11,949 bases of DNA from NCBI GenBank assembly GCA_013911715.1, contig JACEST010000057.1, forward strand, positions 1 to 11,949. The letters are read 5' to 3'. The stretch comes from Sphingopyxis sp. GTDB lineage: Bacteria > Pseudomonadota > Alphaproteobacteria > Sphingomonadales > Sphingomonadaceae. The notes beneath the pieces were generated by a model. The model saw only the letters and a program-made list of their open reading frames with translations, did no database searches and had not been told where the DNA came from. Of the stretch, positions 1-6,927 are shown one piece after another (position 1 is the first letter of the stretch; each line of letters begins with the position of its first letter). The position numbers and the translations under genes are program-made.

Positions 1-599
1 AGGAACCAACCGGTGAGGTCAGAGCCATAGGGCCGCGCGACATCGCTGCCCGTCTTGACGATTGTCCCGTCAGCCAGCACCACTTCCAGTGCAAGACAGC
101 TTTGCGCTCCGCTGCCGTGCCGCGCCGATCCCCAGAACAAGCAATTCTGGCTCATGCCCCCACCGACGGTGGCTTTCAGGCCCGACAGCGTGCCCCAAAA
201 AGGCGTGCGCAGTCCCAATGGCTTCAAGGCGTCGTACAGCTTGGTCCAGGTGCAACCGGCCTCGACCGTCACCTTCATGTCAGTGGCATTGATCTCCACG
301 ATCCGGTCCATCCGTGCCATGTCGATCAGCACGGCGCCCGGCGACCCTTGGGTATAGCCGCCGGTATAGCTCATCCCCCCGCCGCGCGCGGCGACCGCAT
401 GGCCCGCGCGGGTCGCAGCGGCGACGGCGGCAGCCAGCTGCTGAGTGTTGTCTGGGCGCACCACGGCGGCCAGATCAGCCCCGCGCTCGAACACATCATG
501 GGCATAGAAATCGCGCGCGGCGGCGTCGGTCAGCACCTCGGCCCCGGTCGCGACAAGCGCGCTCAGCAAGCTGCTCGTCGGGGCGGCAACGCTGGCCAT
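1..599 (-). CDS. FAD-linked oxidase, 5' part only (cut by window edge)
   Basis: The frame reads from ATG at 599 and stays open to base 1, giving about 199 residues. It matches the FAD-binding (PCMH-type, FAD_binding_4) domain of the glycolate oxidase / D-lactate dehydrogenase superfamily. The signature is AARGGGMSYTGGYTQGSPGA at about residues 67-86, followed by a VEAGCTW segment and GTLSGLKATVGGGMSQN, which line the FAD pyrophosphate pocket. The C-terminal substrate domain is missing, so the substrate (a hydroxyacid, alcohol or phenol) cannot be read. Its ATG shares one base with the stop of the permease upstream (TGATG), so it is probably translationally coupled as the third gene of the receptor-permease-oxidase operon. 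Inference: it oxidises the imported compound or an early intermediate. The family call is firm; the role is not. Confidence 0.85.
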   Translation of the reverse strand, partial: MASVAAPTSSLLSALVATGAEVLTDAAARDFYAHDVFERGADLAAVVRPDNTQQLAAAVAAATRAGHAVAARGGGMSYTGGYTQGSPGAVLIDMARMDRIVEINATDMKVTVEAGCTWTKLYDALKPLGLRTPFWGTLSGLKATVGGGMSQNCLFWGSARHGSGAQSCLALEVVLADGTIVKTGSDVARPYGSDLTGWF

Positions 600-1873
600 C
601 AACGCTCGTCCGGCACATTGAGTTCGGGGTAACGCCCAAGCAGCAGCAGCAAGCCACCGCCAACAAGAAATCCGAACAAAGCAATTTGCAGAATCGGATC
701 ATAGCTGCCCGAAACATCGCGCACCCGCGCATAAACAATCGGTGACACCGCCGAGCAAATGCCGAAGGGCATGTAGAGCATGCCATAAACCTTGCCATAA
801 TGGGCCATGCCGAAATAGCGGCCCGTGAGGTAAGCGATGAGATCGCTTTCGGCCCCTGCCGCAAAGCCCAGCAAAAAGGCGGCAAGCATCGCCAGCGGCA
901 CCGTCGGCATGTCGCCCATCATCACGAAACAGCTGATCGCGGGAAGGCACAGCAGCGGGAAAGCCACCACGCCCTGCCAGAAGCGGTCGAGCAGCGCGCC
1001 GGTGATGATGCGCCCGGCGAAGATGCCAATCCCCAAAACACCCATCACGCTGGCAGCGTCGCCGGCGCTGATTCCGGCATCGCCCAGCATGGCGGGCATG
1101 TTGATGAAAAAGCCGCCAAAGGCCATGGCGATGCACGCAATCGACAGCCAGATAAGCCAAAAGCGATAATCTTTGAGCGCGCTGGCCAGCCGCACGCCAG
1201 TCAGCCGTCCGTCCCCGGCGGTGATCGCCGCCGGGCGTTCATCGGCACCGGGTTCGCGGAACAGCAGAAAGGCGACCGGCAACGCCACGAACAGTGGCAG
1301 CGCTGCGACCACCAGATACATTTCGCGCCAGCCATGGGCGGCGATAGCCCACACCGCGAGCTTGGGCACCACCATCGCCGCCAGGCTGGTGCCCAGCAGC
1401 AAAATGCCCAGCGCCAGCCCGCGGTGCTGGAAAAACCACAGGTTGACCGCGCGGCTCCATGTCACCGGGGTCGACCCGATGCCCACCAGCCCGACCAGCA
1501 CCCATAGGCCATAATAGGCCGACAGCGTGGTGGCCCCCGACCCGGTGGGCGTCAGCGAAATGGCAGCAAAGGAGAGGCCGAATGCAAACAGCGACCATAG
1601 CGCCACCGGGCGCACCCCGAATCGGTCGGCCATCCAGCCGAAAAAGGGCGCGAGCAGCGACGCGATGACCCCAAAGATCGAAATCGGCGTCAGGATTTGA
1701 ACGCGGGTCCACCCCATTTCGGCAATGATCGGGTCAACCGTAAAACCGATGACATTATAGGGGATGGGCGACGCGCCGCAGGCCACCCCCAAAAGTCCCG
1801 CCAGCAATATTTTCCAGCCCAGCCGGAATTCCTTGTCTTGGGCAATCCCGGCGGGCGCGGTTACGCTGGACAT
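599..1873 (-). CDS. MFS permease
   Basis: A 424-residue inner-membrane transporter with about 12 hydrophobic segments. The MFS motif A form GWMADRFGVRP lies at about residues 79-89, between TM2 and TM3, and a long hydrophilic linker at about 205-225 splits the two six-helix halves. The overall look is that of monocarboxylate/oxalate-formate type MFS carriers, suggesting an organic acid substrate (inference). I chose ATG 1873 because the protein then starts MSSVTAPAG, just before the first membrane segment, with AAGGA about 12 bases upstream. A GTG at 1921 would add 16 residues with no membrane character. It follows the TonB-dependent receptor gene by 87 bases and overlaps the next gene by one base. 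It probably carries across the inner membrane what the receptor brings into the periplasm. Confidence 0.88.
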   Translation of the reverse strand: MSSVTAPAGIAQDKEFRLGWKILLAGLLGVACGASPIPYNVIGFTVDPIIAEMGWTRVQILTPISIFGVIASLLAPFFGWMADRFGVRPVALWSLFAFGLSFAAISLTPTGSGATTLSAYYGLWVLVGLVGIGSTPVTWSRAVNLWFFQHRGLALGILLLGTSLAAMVVPKLAVWAIAAHGWREMYLVVAALPLFVALPVAFLLFREPGADERPAAITAGDGRLTGVRLASALKDYRFWLIWLSIACIAMAFGGFFINMPAMLGDAGISAGDAASVMGVLGIGIFAGRIITGALLDRFWQGVVAFPLLCLPAISCFVMMGDMPTVPLAMLAAFLLGFAAGAESDLIAYLTGRYFGMAHYGKVYGMLYMPFGICSAVSPIVYARVRDVSGSYDPILQIALFGFLVGGGLLLLLGRYPELNVPDER

Positions 1874-1960
1874 GTGGCGGCTGGGTCCTTGTTCACAAAG
1901 CGGTGACGGCCAGCATGACACCGACCGCCGCTATTGGCCAGATCGATGGTTCCGGTCCGT

Positions 1961-4489
1961 TCAAAAGCGATATTTCGCCCGCACCGTCCATTCCAGCGGT
2001 CGGTTGAGATAGCTGTAGTTGGACAATGCCGACTGAATGATCGATTCGCCCAGGCAATTGGTGCATTCGGCGGTCAACGACCAGCGCTTATCGGGGGCAT
2101 TCAGCGTCAGTCCGGCGTTGACGATCCACGCTGCATCGCTTTGCGATCCGGTGATGAAATCGCCATTGCCGAACGGATTGGCGGGAAAGGGGCCGGTCGC
2201 GGGCTGGTTCACGCCGGTTGCGGGAGCGTCGAACAGGCTGAGATTGGCAATCGCCACTTCCTGCCGCGACCGGAATGTGCCGTTAACCGTCGGCACCAGC
2301 GTCCAGCCGCTGCCCAGCCCGGCCTCGTAACTGCCGCCCAGTGCCAGCGACCAGCGCGGGGTGCGCACCGGCGTCGAAATCGTTCCGTCGGCGGTGACGA
2401 TCCCGGCGGCGCAGGCGGCAATCGACGGCTGGGTCGCCGGAATATTGGGCCCGCCCGGTACTTTGCCCGCGGCAATGGCGCCCAGGCACGACGCCTGCTG
2501 CGCTGCGACCGACTGGATGCCAAACCGGTCGGTGGCAGGCGCGTTTTGCGGGACGCGGTAATTGTCGTCCTGATAGCCGATATTGGCGTACAGGTTCAGG
2601 CCATCGACGGGGATGAACGTGAATTCAGCCTCCACCCCGCGGTTGCGGTAATCGGCAAAATTGCGCGTGATAAAGGTCAATGCGCCAGTGGCGGGGTTCA
2701 GAATTCCCGCCAGAATCTGCAGGTCGCTGACATCAAGCTGGAACAGGGTGATGTTTGCCCGCACACGGCGGCTGAACAGATCGGACTTGACCCCCGCCTC
2801 ATAACTCCACACGCGTTCGGGGTCGAAGGGCAGCGCCTGTGTGGGCGTCGTTGCGCGCGCATTCCACCCGCCTGATTTGAACCCGCGCGTCGCGCTGACA
2901 AAGAAGAGCAGATCATCATTGGGGGTGAAATTGGCGGCAAAGCGGGGCGTCCATTCGGTCACTTTTTGCCGGGTGGGAATGGGCTGGGCCGTCGTCACTG
3001 TCGTGCCATTGGCGGGAACGACCAGATTGGCGTTGACGAGGCACGTCGGCTCGATCGTGCCATCATTGCACGACGCGCGGTTGTCGTTGAAGCGCAGCCG
3101 CTTTTCTTCGTCGGTATAGCGGATCCCGGCGGTCAGCTTGAACTGGTCCGACAGGTTGAAGTCGGCCTGGATATAACCGGCATAAGCGGTGGTGGTGTTG
3201 CGCAACGTGCGGTCGGCGAGCAACAGGGTCGTCGTCGGCGACAAAGTGAACAGGTCGGCAAAATCGGTGCGATTGCGTTCATCGATATAATAAAAACCGC
3301 CAACATAATCGATGAAGCCATTTGCCAGCGTGCCGTTCAGCTTGACCTCCTGCGTGAACTGGGTGTGCGTCCCGTCATTCAGGATAGTAAAGCCGCCGCG
3401 CGCAAAGCCGCGCACCGCCGGAAACGGGGTGGTAATCGACGGGCCGCCGCGGCCGTCGAAGAAATCATAGGCAAATTGCTGCGTCAGCGCGACATAGCCG
3501 GTGATCAGGCTGAGCGTCGTTTCGTCATTGAGGTCGAATTGCAGGTTGGAGGTGATGATGTCGCTGACCGCTTCCTGCCCCTGCCCGTAATTGGCCTTGC
3601 GCCCGGTCACCACCACCGGGGCAAAGGGCGACGGTGGGCCGTCGTCTTCGCGCAGTCCGGTGGTCACAAAGCGACCGTTGCAATCGCTGGGATCAGCCGG
3701 ATTGCAATTGAAATTCAGGATATTGTCGCCCTTGGACACGATGTGCATATAGCCCGCGTTCCAGCGCGCCCAGGGGGCCAGCTCGCCAGCAACCCCCAGC
3801 CGCGCGCCCCAGCCATCATCGTCATTCAGCCGCTCGCCGGTGGTGATGTTGCGCGCATAGCCATCGTCATTCTGCCAATAGCCGCTGACCTTGATCGCCA
3901 GCGTATCGGCCAGCGGCAGGTCAATCGAGCCACGCGCCAGCGTGCGGTTGAAACGACCATAGCCGATTTCGGCAAAGCCGCCGACGCTGTCACCTGGCTG
4001 TGCCAAGATGATATTGATCGCGCCGCCGGTGGTATTGCGCCCGAACAAAGTGCCCTGCGGGCCGCGCAGCACCTCGATCCGTTCGACATCGAACAGCGCC
4101 AGATTATTGGCATTTTGGCGCGACAGATAGACATCGTCGACATAGGTGCCGACGGGCGGATCAAAGGTGGCAATGGTTTCGGTCGACCCCAGTCCGCGCA
4201 GGAAATAGGCGTTGGCCGACCCGATGCCGGTGTTGTTCTGCGCGACCAGATTGGGGACATATTGGCCCAGCTGCAACGCGTTGCTGACCCCCTGCGCCTC
4301 CAGCTGATCGGCGGAAAAGGCCGATATGGCGATCGGCACGTCCTGAACATTTTCGGCGCGGCGCTGCGCGGTGACGACAATGTCGGCGATGCCGCTGGCT
4401 TCTTCGGTGGTTGCTGCATCCTGAGCGAACGAAGGCATTGCGGTGAAGGCGGACAGCGCGGCGCTGGCGAGCAACATGGGCTTGAACAT
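1961..4489 (-). CDS. TonB-dependent outer-membrane receptor
   Basis: An 842-residue protein, typical length for sphingomonad receptors. A signal peptide ends near SFA-QDA (about residue 22). A TonB-box-like IVVTAQRR is at 37-44, and the plug domain spans about 45-165, with the LRGLGS and EVLRGPQGTLFGRNTTGGAIN motifs split over 97-102 and 139-159. The 22-strand barrel ends in the expected C-terminal phenylalanine (KYRF). It imports a ligand across the outer membrane using TonB energy. Eight cysteines fall in four close pairs (262/270, 474/483, 668/693, 809/812), likely disulfides in surface loops. The ribosome binding site AGAGGAG (4499-4505) is 9 bases from the start. It is the first gene of a minus-strand operon with a permease and an FAD oxidase. 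Two predicted operators lie 66-95 bases upstream. The ligand cannot be read from sequence; the operon suggests an organic acid rather than an iron chelate. Confidence 0.95.
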   Translation of the reverse strand: MFKPMLLASAALSAFTAMPSFAQDAATTEEASGIADIVVTAQRRAENVQDVPIAISAFSADQLEAQGVSNALQLGQYVPNLVAQNNTGIGSANAYFLRGLGSTETIATFDPPVGTYVDDVYLSRQNANNLALFDVERIEVLRGPQGTLFGRNTTGGAINIILAQPGDSVGGFAEIGYGRFNRTLARGSIDLPLADTLAIKVSGYWQNDDGYARNITTGERLNDDDGWGARLGVAGELAPWARWNAGYMHIVSKGDNILNFNCNPADPSDCNGRFVTTGLREDDGPPSPFAPVVVTGRKANYGQGQEAVSDIITSNLQFDLNDETTLSLITGYVALTQQFAYDFFDGRGGPSITTPFPAVRGFARGGFTILNDGTHTQFTQEVKLNGTLANGFIDYVGGFYYIDERNRTDFADLFTLSPTTTLLLADRTLRNTTTAYAGYIQADFNLSDQFKLTAGIRYTDEEKRLRFNDNRASCNDGTIEPTCLVNANLVVPANGTTVTTAQPIPTRQKVTEWTPRFAANFTPNDDLLFFVSATRGFKSGGWNARATTPTQALPFDPERVWSYEAGVKSDLFSRRVRANITLFQLDVSDLQILAGILNPATGALTFITRNFADYRNRGVEAEFTFIPVDGLNLYANIGYQDDNYRVPQNAPATDRFGIQSVAAQQASCLGAIAAGKVPGGPNIPATQPSIAACAAGIVTADGTISTPVRTPRWSLALGGSYEAGLGSGWTLVPTVNGTFRSRQEVAIANLSLFDAPATGVNQPATGPFPANPFGNGDFITGSQSDAAWIVNAGLTLNAPDKRWSLTAECTNCLGESIIQSALSNYSYLNRPLEWTVRAKYRF

Positions 4490-4554
4490 GGGCTTTTACT
4501 CCTCTGGACCGGCGTAAACCGCCACTTCCGTTTCCCCAGCGTATCGGCATCCGG

Positions 4555-4566
4555 TTGTCTGGACAT
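4555..4566. promoter_or_regulatory. Degenerate copy of the TTGTCCGGACAA operator
   Basis: TTGTCTGGACAT matches the palindrome TTGTCCGGACAA at 10 of 12 positions and keeps the GT-N4-AC core. It lies 18 bases (centre to centre) from the perfect copy at 4573-4584, in the divergent region between the receptor and the membrane protein gene. A pair at this spacing could allow cooperative dimer binding. Weaker on its own than the perfect copy. Confidence 0.5.
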
Positions 4567-4572
4567 TTTTAT

Positions 4573-4584
4573 TTGTCCGGACAA
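4573..4584. promoter_or_regulatory. Predicted GntR/HutC operator, perfect palindrome
   Basis: TTGTCCGGACAA is a perfect 12-base palindrome with the GT-N4-AC spacing known for HutC-subfamily operators. It sits in the 210-base region between the divergent receptor operon and the membrane protein/catabolic genes, so one bound regulator could affect both directions. The same palindrome recurs at 5428-5439 and, with one mismatch, at 10728-10739 beside the regulator gene. That the neighbouring GntR protein is the binder is inference. Confidence 0.7.
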
Positions 4585-4681
4585 CTTTCATGCACTATGT
4601 GGCTTGTCAAGCAGGATTGCGCATCCGTTTGTTTAAGAGCGCCATCTGTTGCAGAATCAGCGCTGCAGACGCAGCAAGATT

Positions 4682-4694
4682 AAAAAAGGGGGGG
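4682..4694 (+). promoter_or_regulatory. A6G7 homopolymer tract at the ribosome binding site
   Basis: Six A followed by seven G lie 6 to 18 bases before the ATG at 4700. The G run and the following CAGG supply purine-rich pairing for the ribosome. Slippage in either run would change spacer length, and would also shift frame if translation began at the upstream ATG (4649). This is the reason to prefer 4700 as the start. Confidence 0.4.
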
Positions 4695-4699
4695 CAGGT

Positions 4700-5383
4700 A
4701 TGGACTGGGCGGCACTGGCATATCCGACAATGCTTTATGTCCATGTGCTGCTGTTCGTAGCCTGGCTGGGCGGTGACATTGGCGTGTTCGTGCTGGGCCA
4801 GCATTTCCGCAAGCGCACCCAATATACGCTCGACCAGCGCATCGCGCTTTTGAAGTTGCTGGTCATCGTCGACCTCGCTCCGCGCGCCGCCTGGGCGCTG
4901 ATGGTGCCGGTGTCGCTAACGTTGTCGCTGCTTGGCGGCTGGTGGCCGGTCTGGCCGGCGATGGTCGCGGTCAGCTGGGTTATCGGCCTGCTCTGGTTGT
5001 GGCTGGTGCTCGACGCGCATGCGCACGACATGACCGCGCGTGCGGCGCGCAACCGGCGGTGGGAAGGCTGGCTGCGCTGGTTGCTCGCGGCGGGCTATTT
5101 GTTGCTCGGCATTGAATCGCTTGCCACCGGCCATCCGATCGATCAGCCATGGCTGGCGGCCAAGGCGCTTCTGTTCGGCCTGATCTTCGTGGCGGCGATC
5201 ATGATCGATGTCAGTTTCAAGCCGGTGGGGGCGCAACTGGGAAAATTGCTGGACGAAGGATCGAGCGACGCCACCGAAGTCCCGCTGCTCGCCACCATGA
5301 ACCGCACCCGGCGCTGGGTGTGGTGCGTTTATGCGCTGTTGCTCGTCACCGGATGGCTGGGGGTCGTCAAACCGGCTTTTTAA
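4700..5383 (+). CDS. Polytopic membrane protein, CopD/DUF2269-like
   Basis: A 227-residue inner-membrane protein with about six hydrophobic segments (roughly 10-33, 61-80, 86-104, 122-141, 151-170, 205-222). A histidine in the first helix (YVHVLLFVAWLGGD, His15) plus His36, His107 and His109 recall the CopD / DUF2269 group of putative haem- or copper-related membrane proteins. That assignment is by overall look, not by a decisive motif, and no function is proven for the family here. I chose ATG 4700 over an upstream ATG at 4649 because the extra 17 residues are basic and overlap the A6G7 tract. It is divergent from the receptor operon and 69 bases before the CitE-like gene, with an operator on each side. 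It may serve electron transfer for the FAD oxidase or dehydrogenase (speculative). Confidence 0.7.
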   Translation: MDWAALAYPTMLYVHVLLFVAWLGGDIGVFVLGQHFRKRTQYTLDQRIALLKLLVIVDLAPRAAWALMVPVSLTLSLLGGWWPVWPAMVAVSWVIGLLWLWLVLDAHAHDMTARAARNRRWEGWLRWLLAAGYLLLGIESLATGHPIDQPWLAAKALLFGLIFVAAIMIDVSFKPVGAQLGKLLDEGSSDATEVPLLATMNRTRRWVWCVYALLLVTGWLGVVKPAF

Positions 5384-5424
5384 GCGAATTAAGGCCTGAC
5401 TGGGCAAAAGTCGCTTGACCAAAA

Positions 5425-5442
5425 AATTTGTCCGGACAAATT
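5425..5442. promoter_or_regulatory. Predicted GntR/HutC operator, 18-base perfect palindrome
   Basis: AATTTGTCCGGACAAATT is a perfect 18-base palindrome containing the 12-base core TTGTCCGGACAA. It directly abuts the AGGAG ribosome binding site (5443-5447) of the CitE-like gene. A bound dimer would block initiation or passage into the catabolic operon. A TTGACC at 5415-5420 could be a -35 box with the operator in the spacer, but the implied -10 (AAATTA) would start transcription downstream of the ribosome binding site, so the promoter is left undefined. Confidence 0.75.
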
Positions 5443-5452
5443 AGGAGCCCTG

Positions 5453-6280
5453 ATGACCCTCGCCATTCAATCGATGCTGTTCGTGCCGGGCACCAGGCCC
5501 GACCGCATTGCCAAGGCCTTGGCGAGCGGGGCCGACTGCGTGTGCATCGATTTGGAAGATGCCGTCCCGGCGGACGAGAAAGCGGCCGCGCGCGCTGCGG
5601 CACTGGAAGCCGTCGCGGCGCATGACGACGCGCGGCTCGCTATACGGATCAACGGGATGATGACGCGCGCGGGGCTGGCCGATGCCCTTGCGCTCGCCGC
5701 CGCCGATGTGTGCCCCGCGCTGGTCTTTGTGCCGATGGTCGAATCGCCGGTCGAGCTGGCACAGCTGCGCAGCGTGCTGGGGCACGACAGCGTGCGCTTT
5801 GTCCCGCTTATTGAAACCGTCGCCGGACTGCGCGCCGCCCATGCGATCGCCGCTGACCCATCGACCGCGATGCTGATGTTCGGCGGCGGCGATTTTTCGG
5901 CGCAGCTGGGCGTGCCCCTTGCGTGGGAGCCGCTGGCGCTCGCCCGGGCGCAGCTGGTGATGACGGCGGCGGGGGCCGGGGTTCCAGCGCTCGATGTGCC
6001 GTTTATCGATATGGGAAACGCGGCCGGGCTGGCCGACGAATGCCGCCGCGCCAAGGAATTGGGCTTTGCTGCCAAGGCGGCGATCCACCCGGCACAGATT
6101 GCCGTCATCCATGATGTGTTTCGCCCGAACGCGGCCGAATTGGCCGAAGCCGAAGGCGCGCTTGCTGCCTTTGCGGCGGGCGGATATCGCCCCATCCGCC
6201 ACAATGGCAAAATGCTCGAGGCGCCGGTCGTGCGCCGTTTTGAACAGATATTGGCGCTGAAGGAAAAAATCGATGCGTGA
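5453..6280 (+). CDS. CitE-like HpcH/HpaI-family CoA-ester lyase
   Basis: A 275-residue TIM-barrel enzyme of the citrate lyase beta / malyl-CoA lyase group, which splits beta-hydroxyacyl-CoA esters such as citramalyl-CoA (to pyruvate and acetyl-CoA) or methylmalyl-CoA. Visible family motifs are SMLFVPGTRPDR at 7-18, IDLEDAVPADEK at 32-43, RING at 65-68 (phosphate/CoA-binding arginine), metal ligands Glu121 (LIETVAG) and Asp147 (GGGDFSA), and KAAIHP at 208-213. The C-terminal cap GKMLEAPVVRR at 252-262 is typical of stand-alone CitE-like lyases. The AGGAG site is 5 bases before the ATG and directly behind an operator. The last 8 bases overlap the MaoC gene. No CitD or CitF subunits are present, so it is not a citrate lyase complex. 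Citramalyl-CoA lyase is the best guess from the gene set; the substrate is inferred. Confidence 0.9.
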   Translation: MTLAIQSMLFVPGTRPDRIAKALASGADCVCIDLEDAVPADEKAAARAAALEAVAAHDDARLAIRINGMMTRAGLADALALAAADVCPALVFVPMVESPVELAQLRSVLGHDSVRFVPLIETVAGLRAAHAIAADPSTAMLMFGGGDFSAQLGVPLAWEPLALARAQLVMTAAGAGVPALDVPFIDMGNAAGLADECRRAKELGFAAKAAIHPAQIAVIHDVFRPNAAELAEAEGALAAFAAGGYRPIRHNGKMLEAPVVRRFEQILALKEKIDA

Positions 6281-6782
6281 CAGCGTGAAGGAAATCGGTC
6301 CCGGGCGCTTCCGCGAGGTGCAGGGGCGATATTTTGAGGATTTCGTCGTCGGCCATATCTATGAACATCGTCCCGGCCGCACGATCACCGACGCCGACAA
6401 TGTCTGGTTCACGCTGCTGACGATGAACACCCATCCGGCGCATTTCGACTATGCTTTTTCGCAGAAGACCGAATTCGGCAAACCGCTGGTGGTCAGCCCG
6501 TTGACCATCGCGCTGATGACGGGGATGAGCGTGTCGGACACCAGCGGCAAAGCGATCGCCAACCTTGGCTGGGACGAAGTGCGGATGACCGCGCCGCTGT
6601 TTGTCGGCGACACCCTTTATGCGGAAAGCGAAGTGCTCGAAAAGCGCGAGAGCAAGTCGCGCCCCGATCAGGGGATCGTCACCTTCAAAACCACCGGTAT
6701 CAATCAGGATGGCAAGGTGGTGAGCCATTACAAGCGCACCGTCTTGGTGTGGAAGCGCGGGCACGGCCCGGCTGATGATTAA
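6273..6782 (+). CDS. MaoC-family acyl-CoA hydratase/dehydratase
   Basis: A 169-residue single hot-dog-fold protein that adds or removes water on enoyl-CoA esters in the cytoplasm. The segment TDADNVWFTLLTMNTHPAHF (39-58) carries the active-site helix, with Asn52, His57 and Asp59 around the usual catalytic Asp/His positions. VVSPLTIALMTG (73-84) is the substrate-loop motif. This asparagine form (TMNT-P-H) is, as I recall it, that of hydratases acting on mesaconyl-, itaconyl- or methylmalyl-type CoA esters rather than PhaJ-type enoyl-CoA hydratases. AAGGA (6260-6264) lies 8 bases before the ATG, inside the end of the lyase gene, so the two are translationally linked. A hydratase feeding a lyase is the logic of itaconyl-CoA to citramalyl-CoA or mesaconyl-CoA to methylmalyl-CoA; which one applies is not decidable from sequence. 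Confidence 0.87.
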   Translation: MRDSVKEIGPGRFREVQGRYFEDFVVGHIYEHRPGRTITDADNVWFTLLTMNTHPAHFDYAFSQKTEFGKPLVVSPLTIALMTGMSVSDTSGKAIANLGWDEVRMTAPLFVGDTLYAESEVLEKRESKSRPDQGIVTFKTTGINQDGKVVSHYKRTVLVWKRGHGPADD

Positions 6783-6793
6783 CAACTCAACTC

Positions 6794-6908
6794 CCGTTCG
6801 TGCTGAGGAGGGACTGAGCCTGTTGAAGTCCCGTCTCGAAGCACCGTCTGCGCGCGGACCCTTCGAGACGCCGTTTCGACAAGCTCAACGGCTCCTCAGG
6901 ACGAACGG
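6794..6908. repeat. Intergenic long inverted repeat (REP-like palindrome)
   Basis: Almost the whole 145-base gap between the MaoC and acyl-CoA dehydrogenase genes folds on itself. Outer arms start CCGTTCGTGCTGAGGAG on the left and end CTCCTCAGGACGAACGG on the right (one mismatch in 17). They continue through imperfect GAGCCTGTTGAAG / TTCGACAAGCTCAAC arms. A perfect 9-base inner stem follows, GTCTCGAAG (6833-6841) with CTTCGAGAC (6861-6869). The GAGCTTGTCGAA motif is, to my knowledge, common in intergenic repeats of sphingomonads and related bacteria. In an operon it may cause partial termination or protect the upstream mRNA end. Confidence 0.8.
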
Positions 6909-6927
6909 CAAGTTTGGAGATTACTAG

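Noticed and set aside
1874..1921. Longer MFS start at GTG 1921
   Set aside because: The 16 added residues have no membrane or family character, and the ATG at 1873 gives a normal MFS N-terminus.
4582..4610. Promoter for the receptor operon with -35 TTGACA (minus strand, 4605-4610)
   Set aside because: The -35 is perfect, but no acceptable -10 follows at 16-18 bases (AAAGTT, AAGTTG, AGTTGT), so I did not call it.
2966..4636. 556-codon open frame on the plus strand, antisense to the TonB-dependent receptor
   Set aside because: Its translation has no recognisable domain and is rich in Arg, Gly and Ala. It lies wholly opposite a clear receptor gene with all family motifs, as expected for a GC-rich shadow frame.
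5453..6280. Citrate lyase beta subunit (citE proper)
   Set aside because: No alpha or gamma subunit genes or holo-ACP synthesis genes are nearby, and the C-terminal cap is that of stand-alone CoA-ester lyases.
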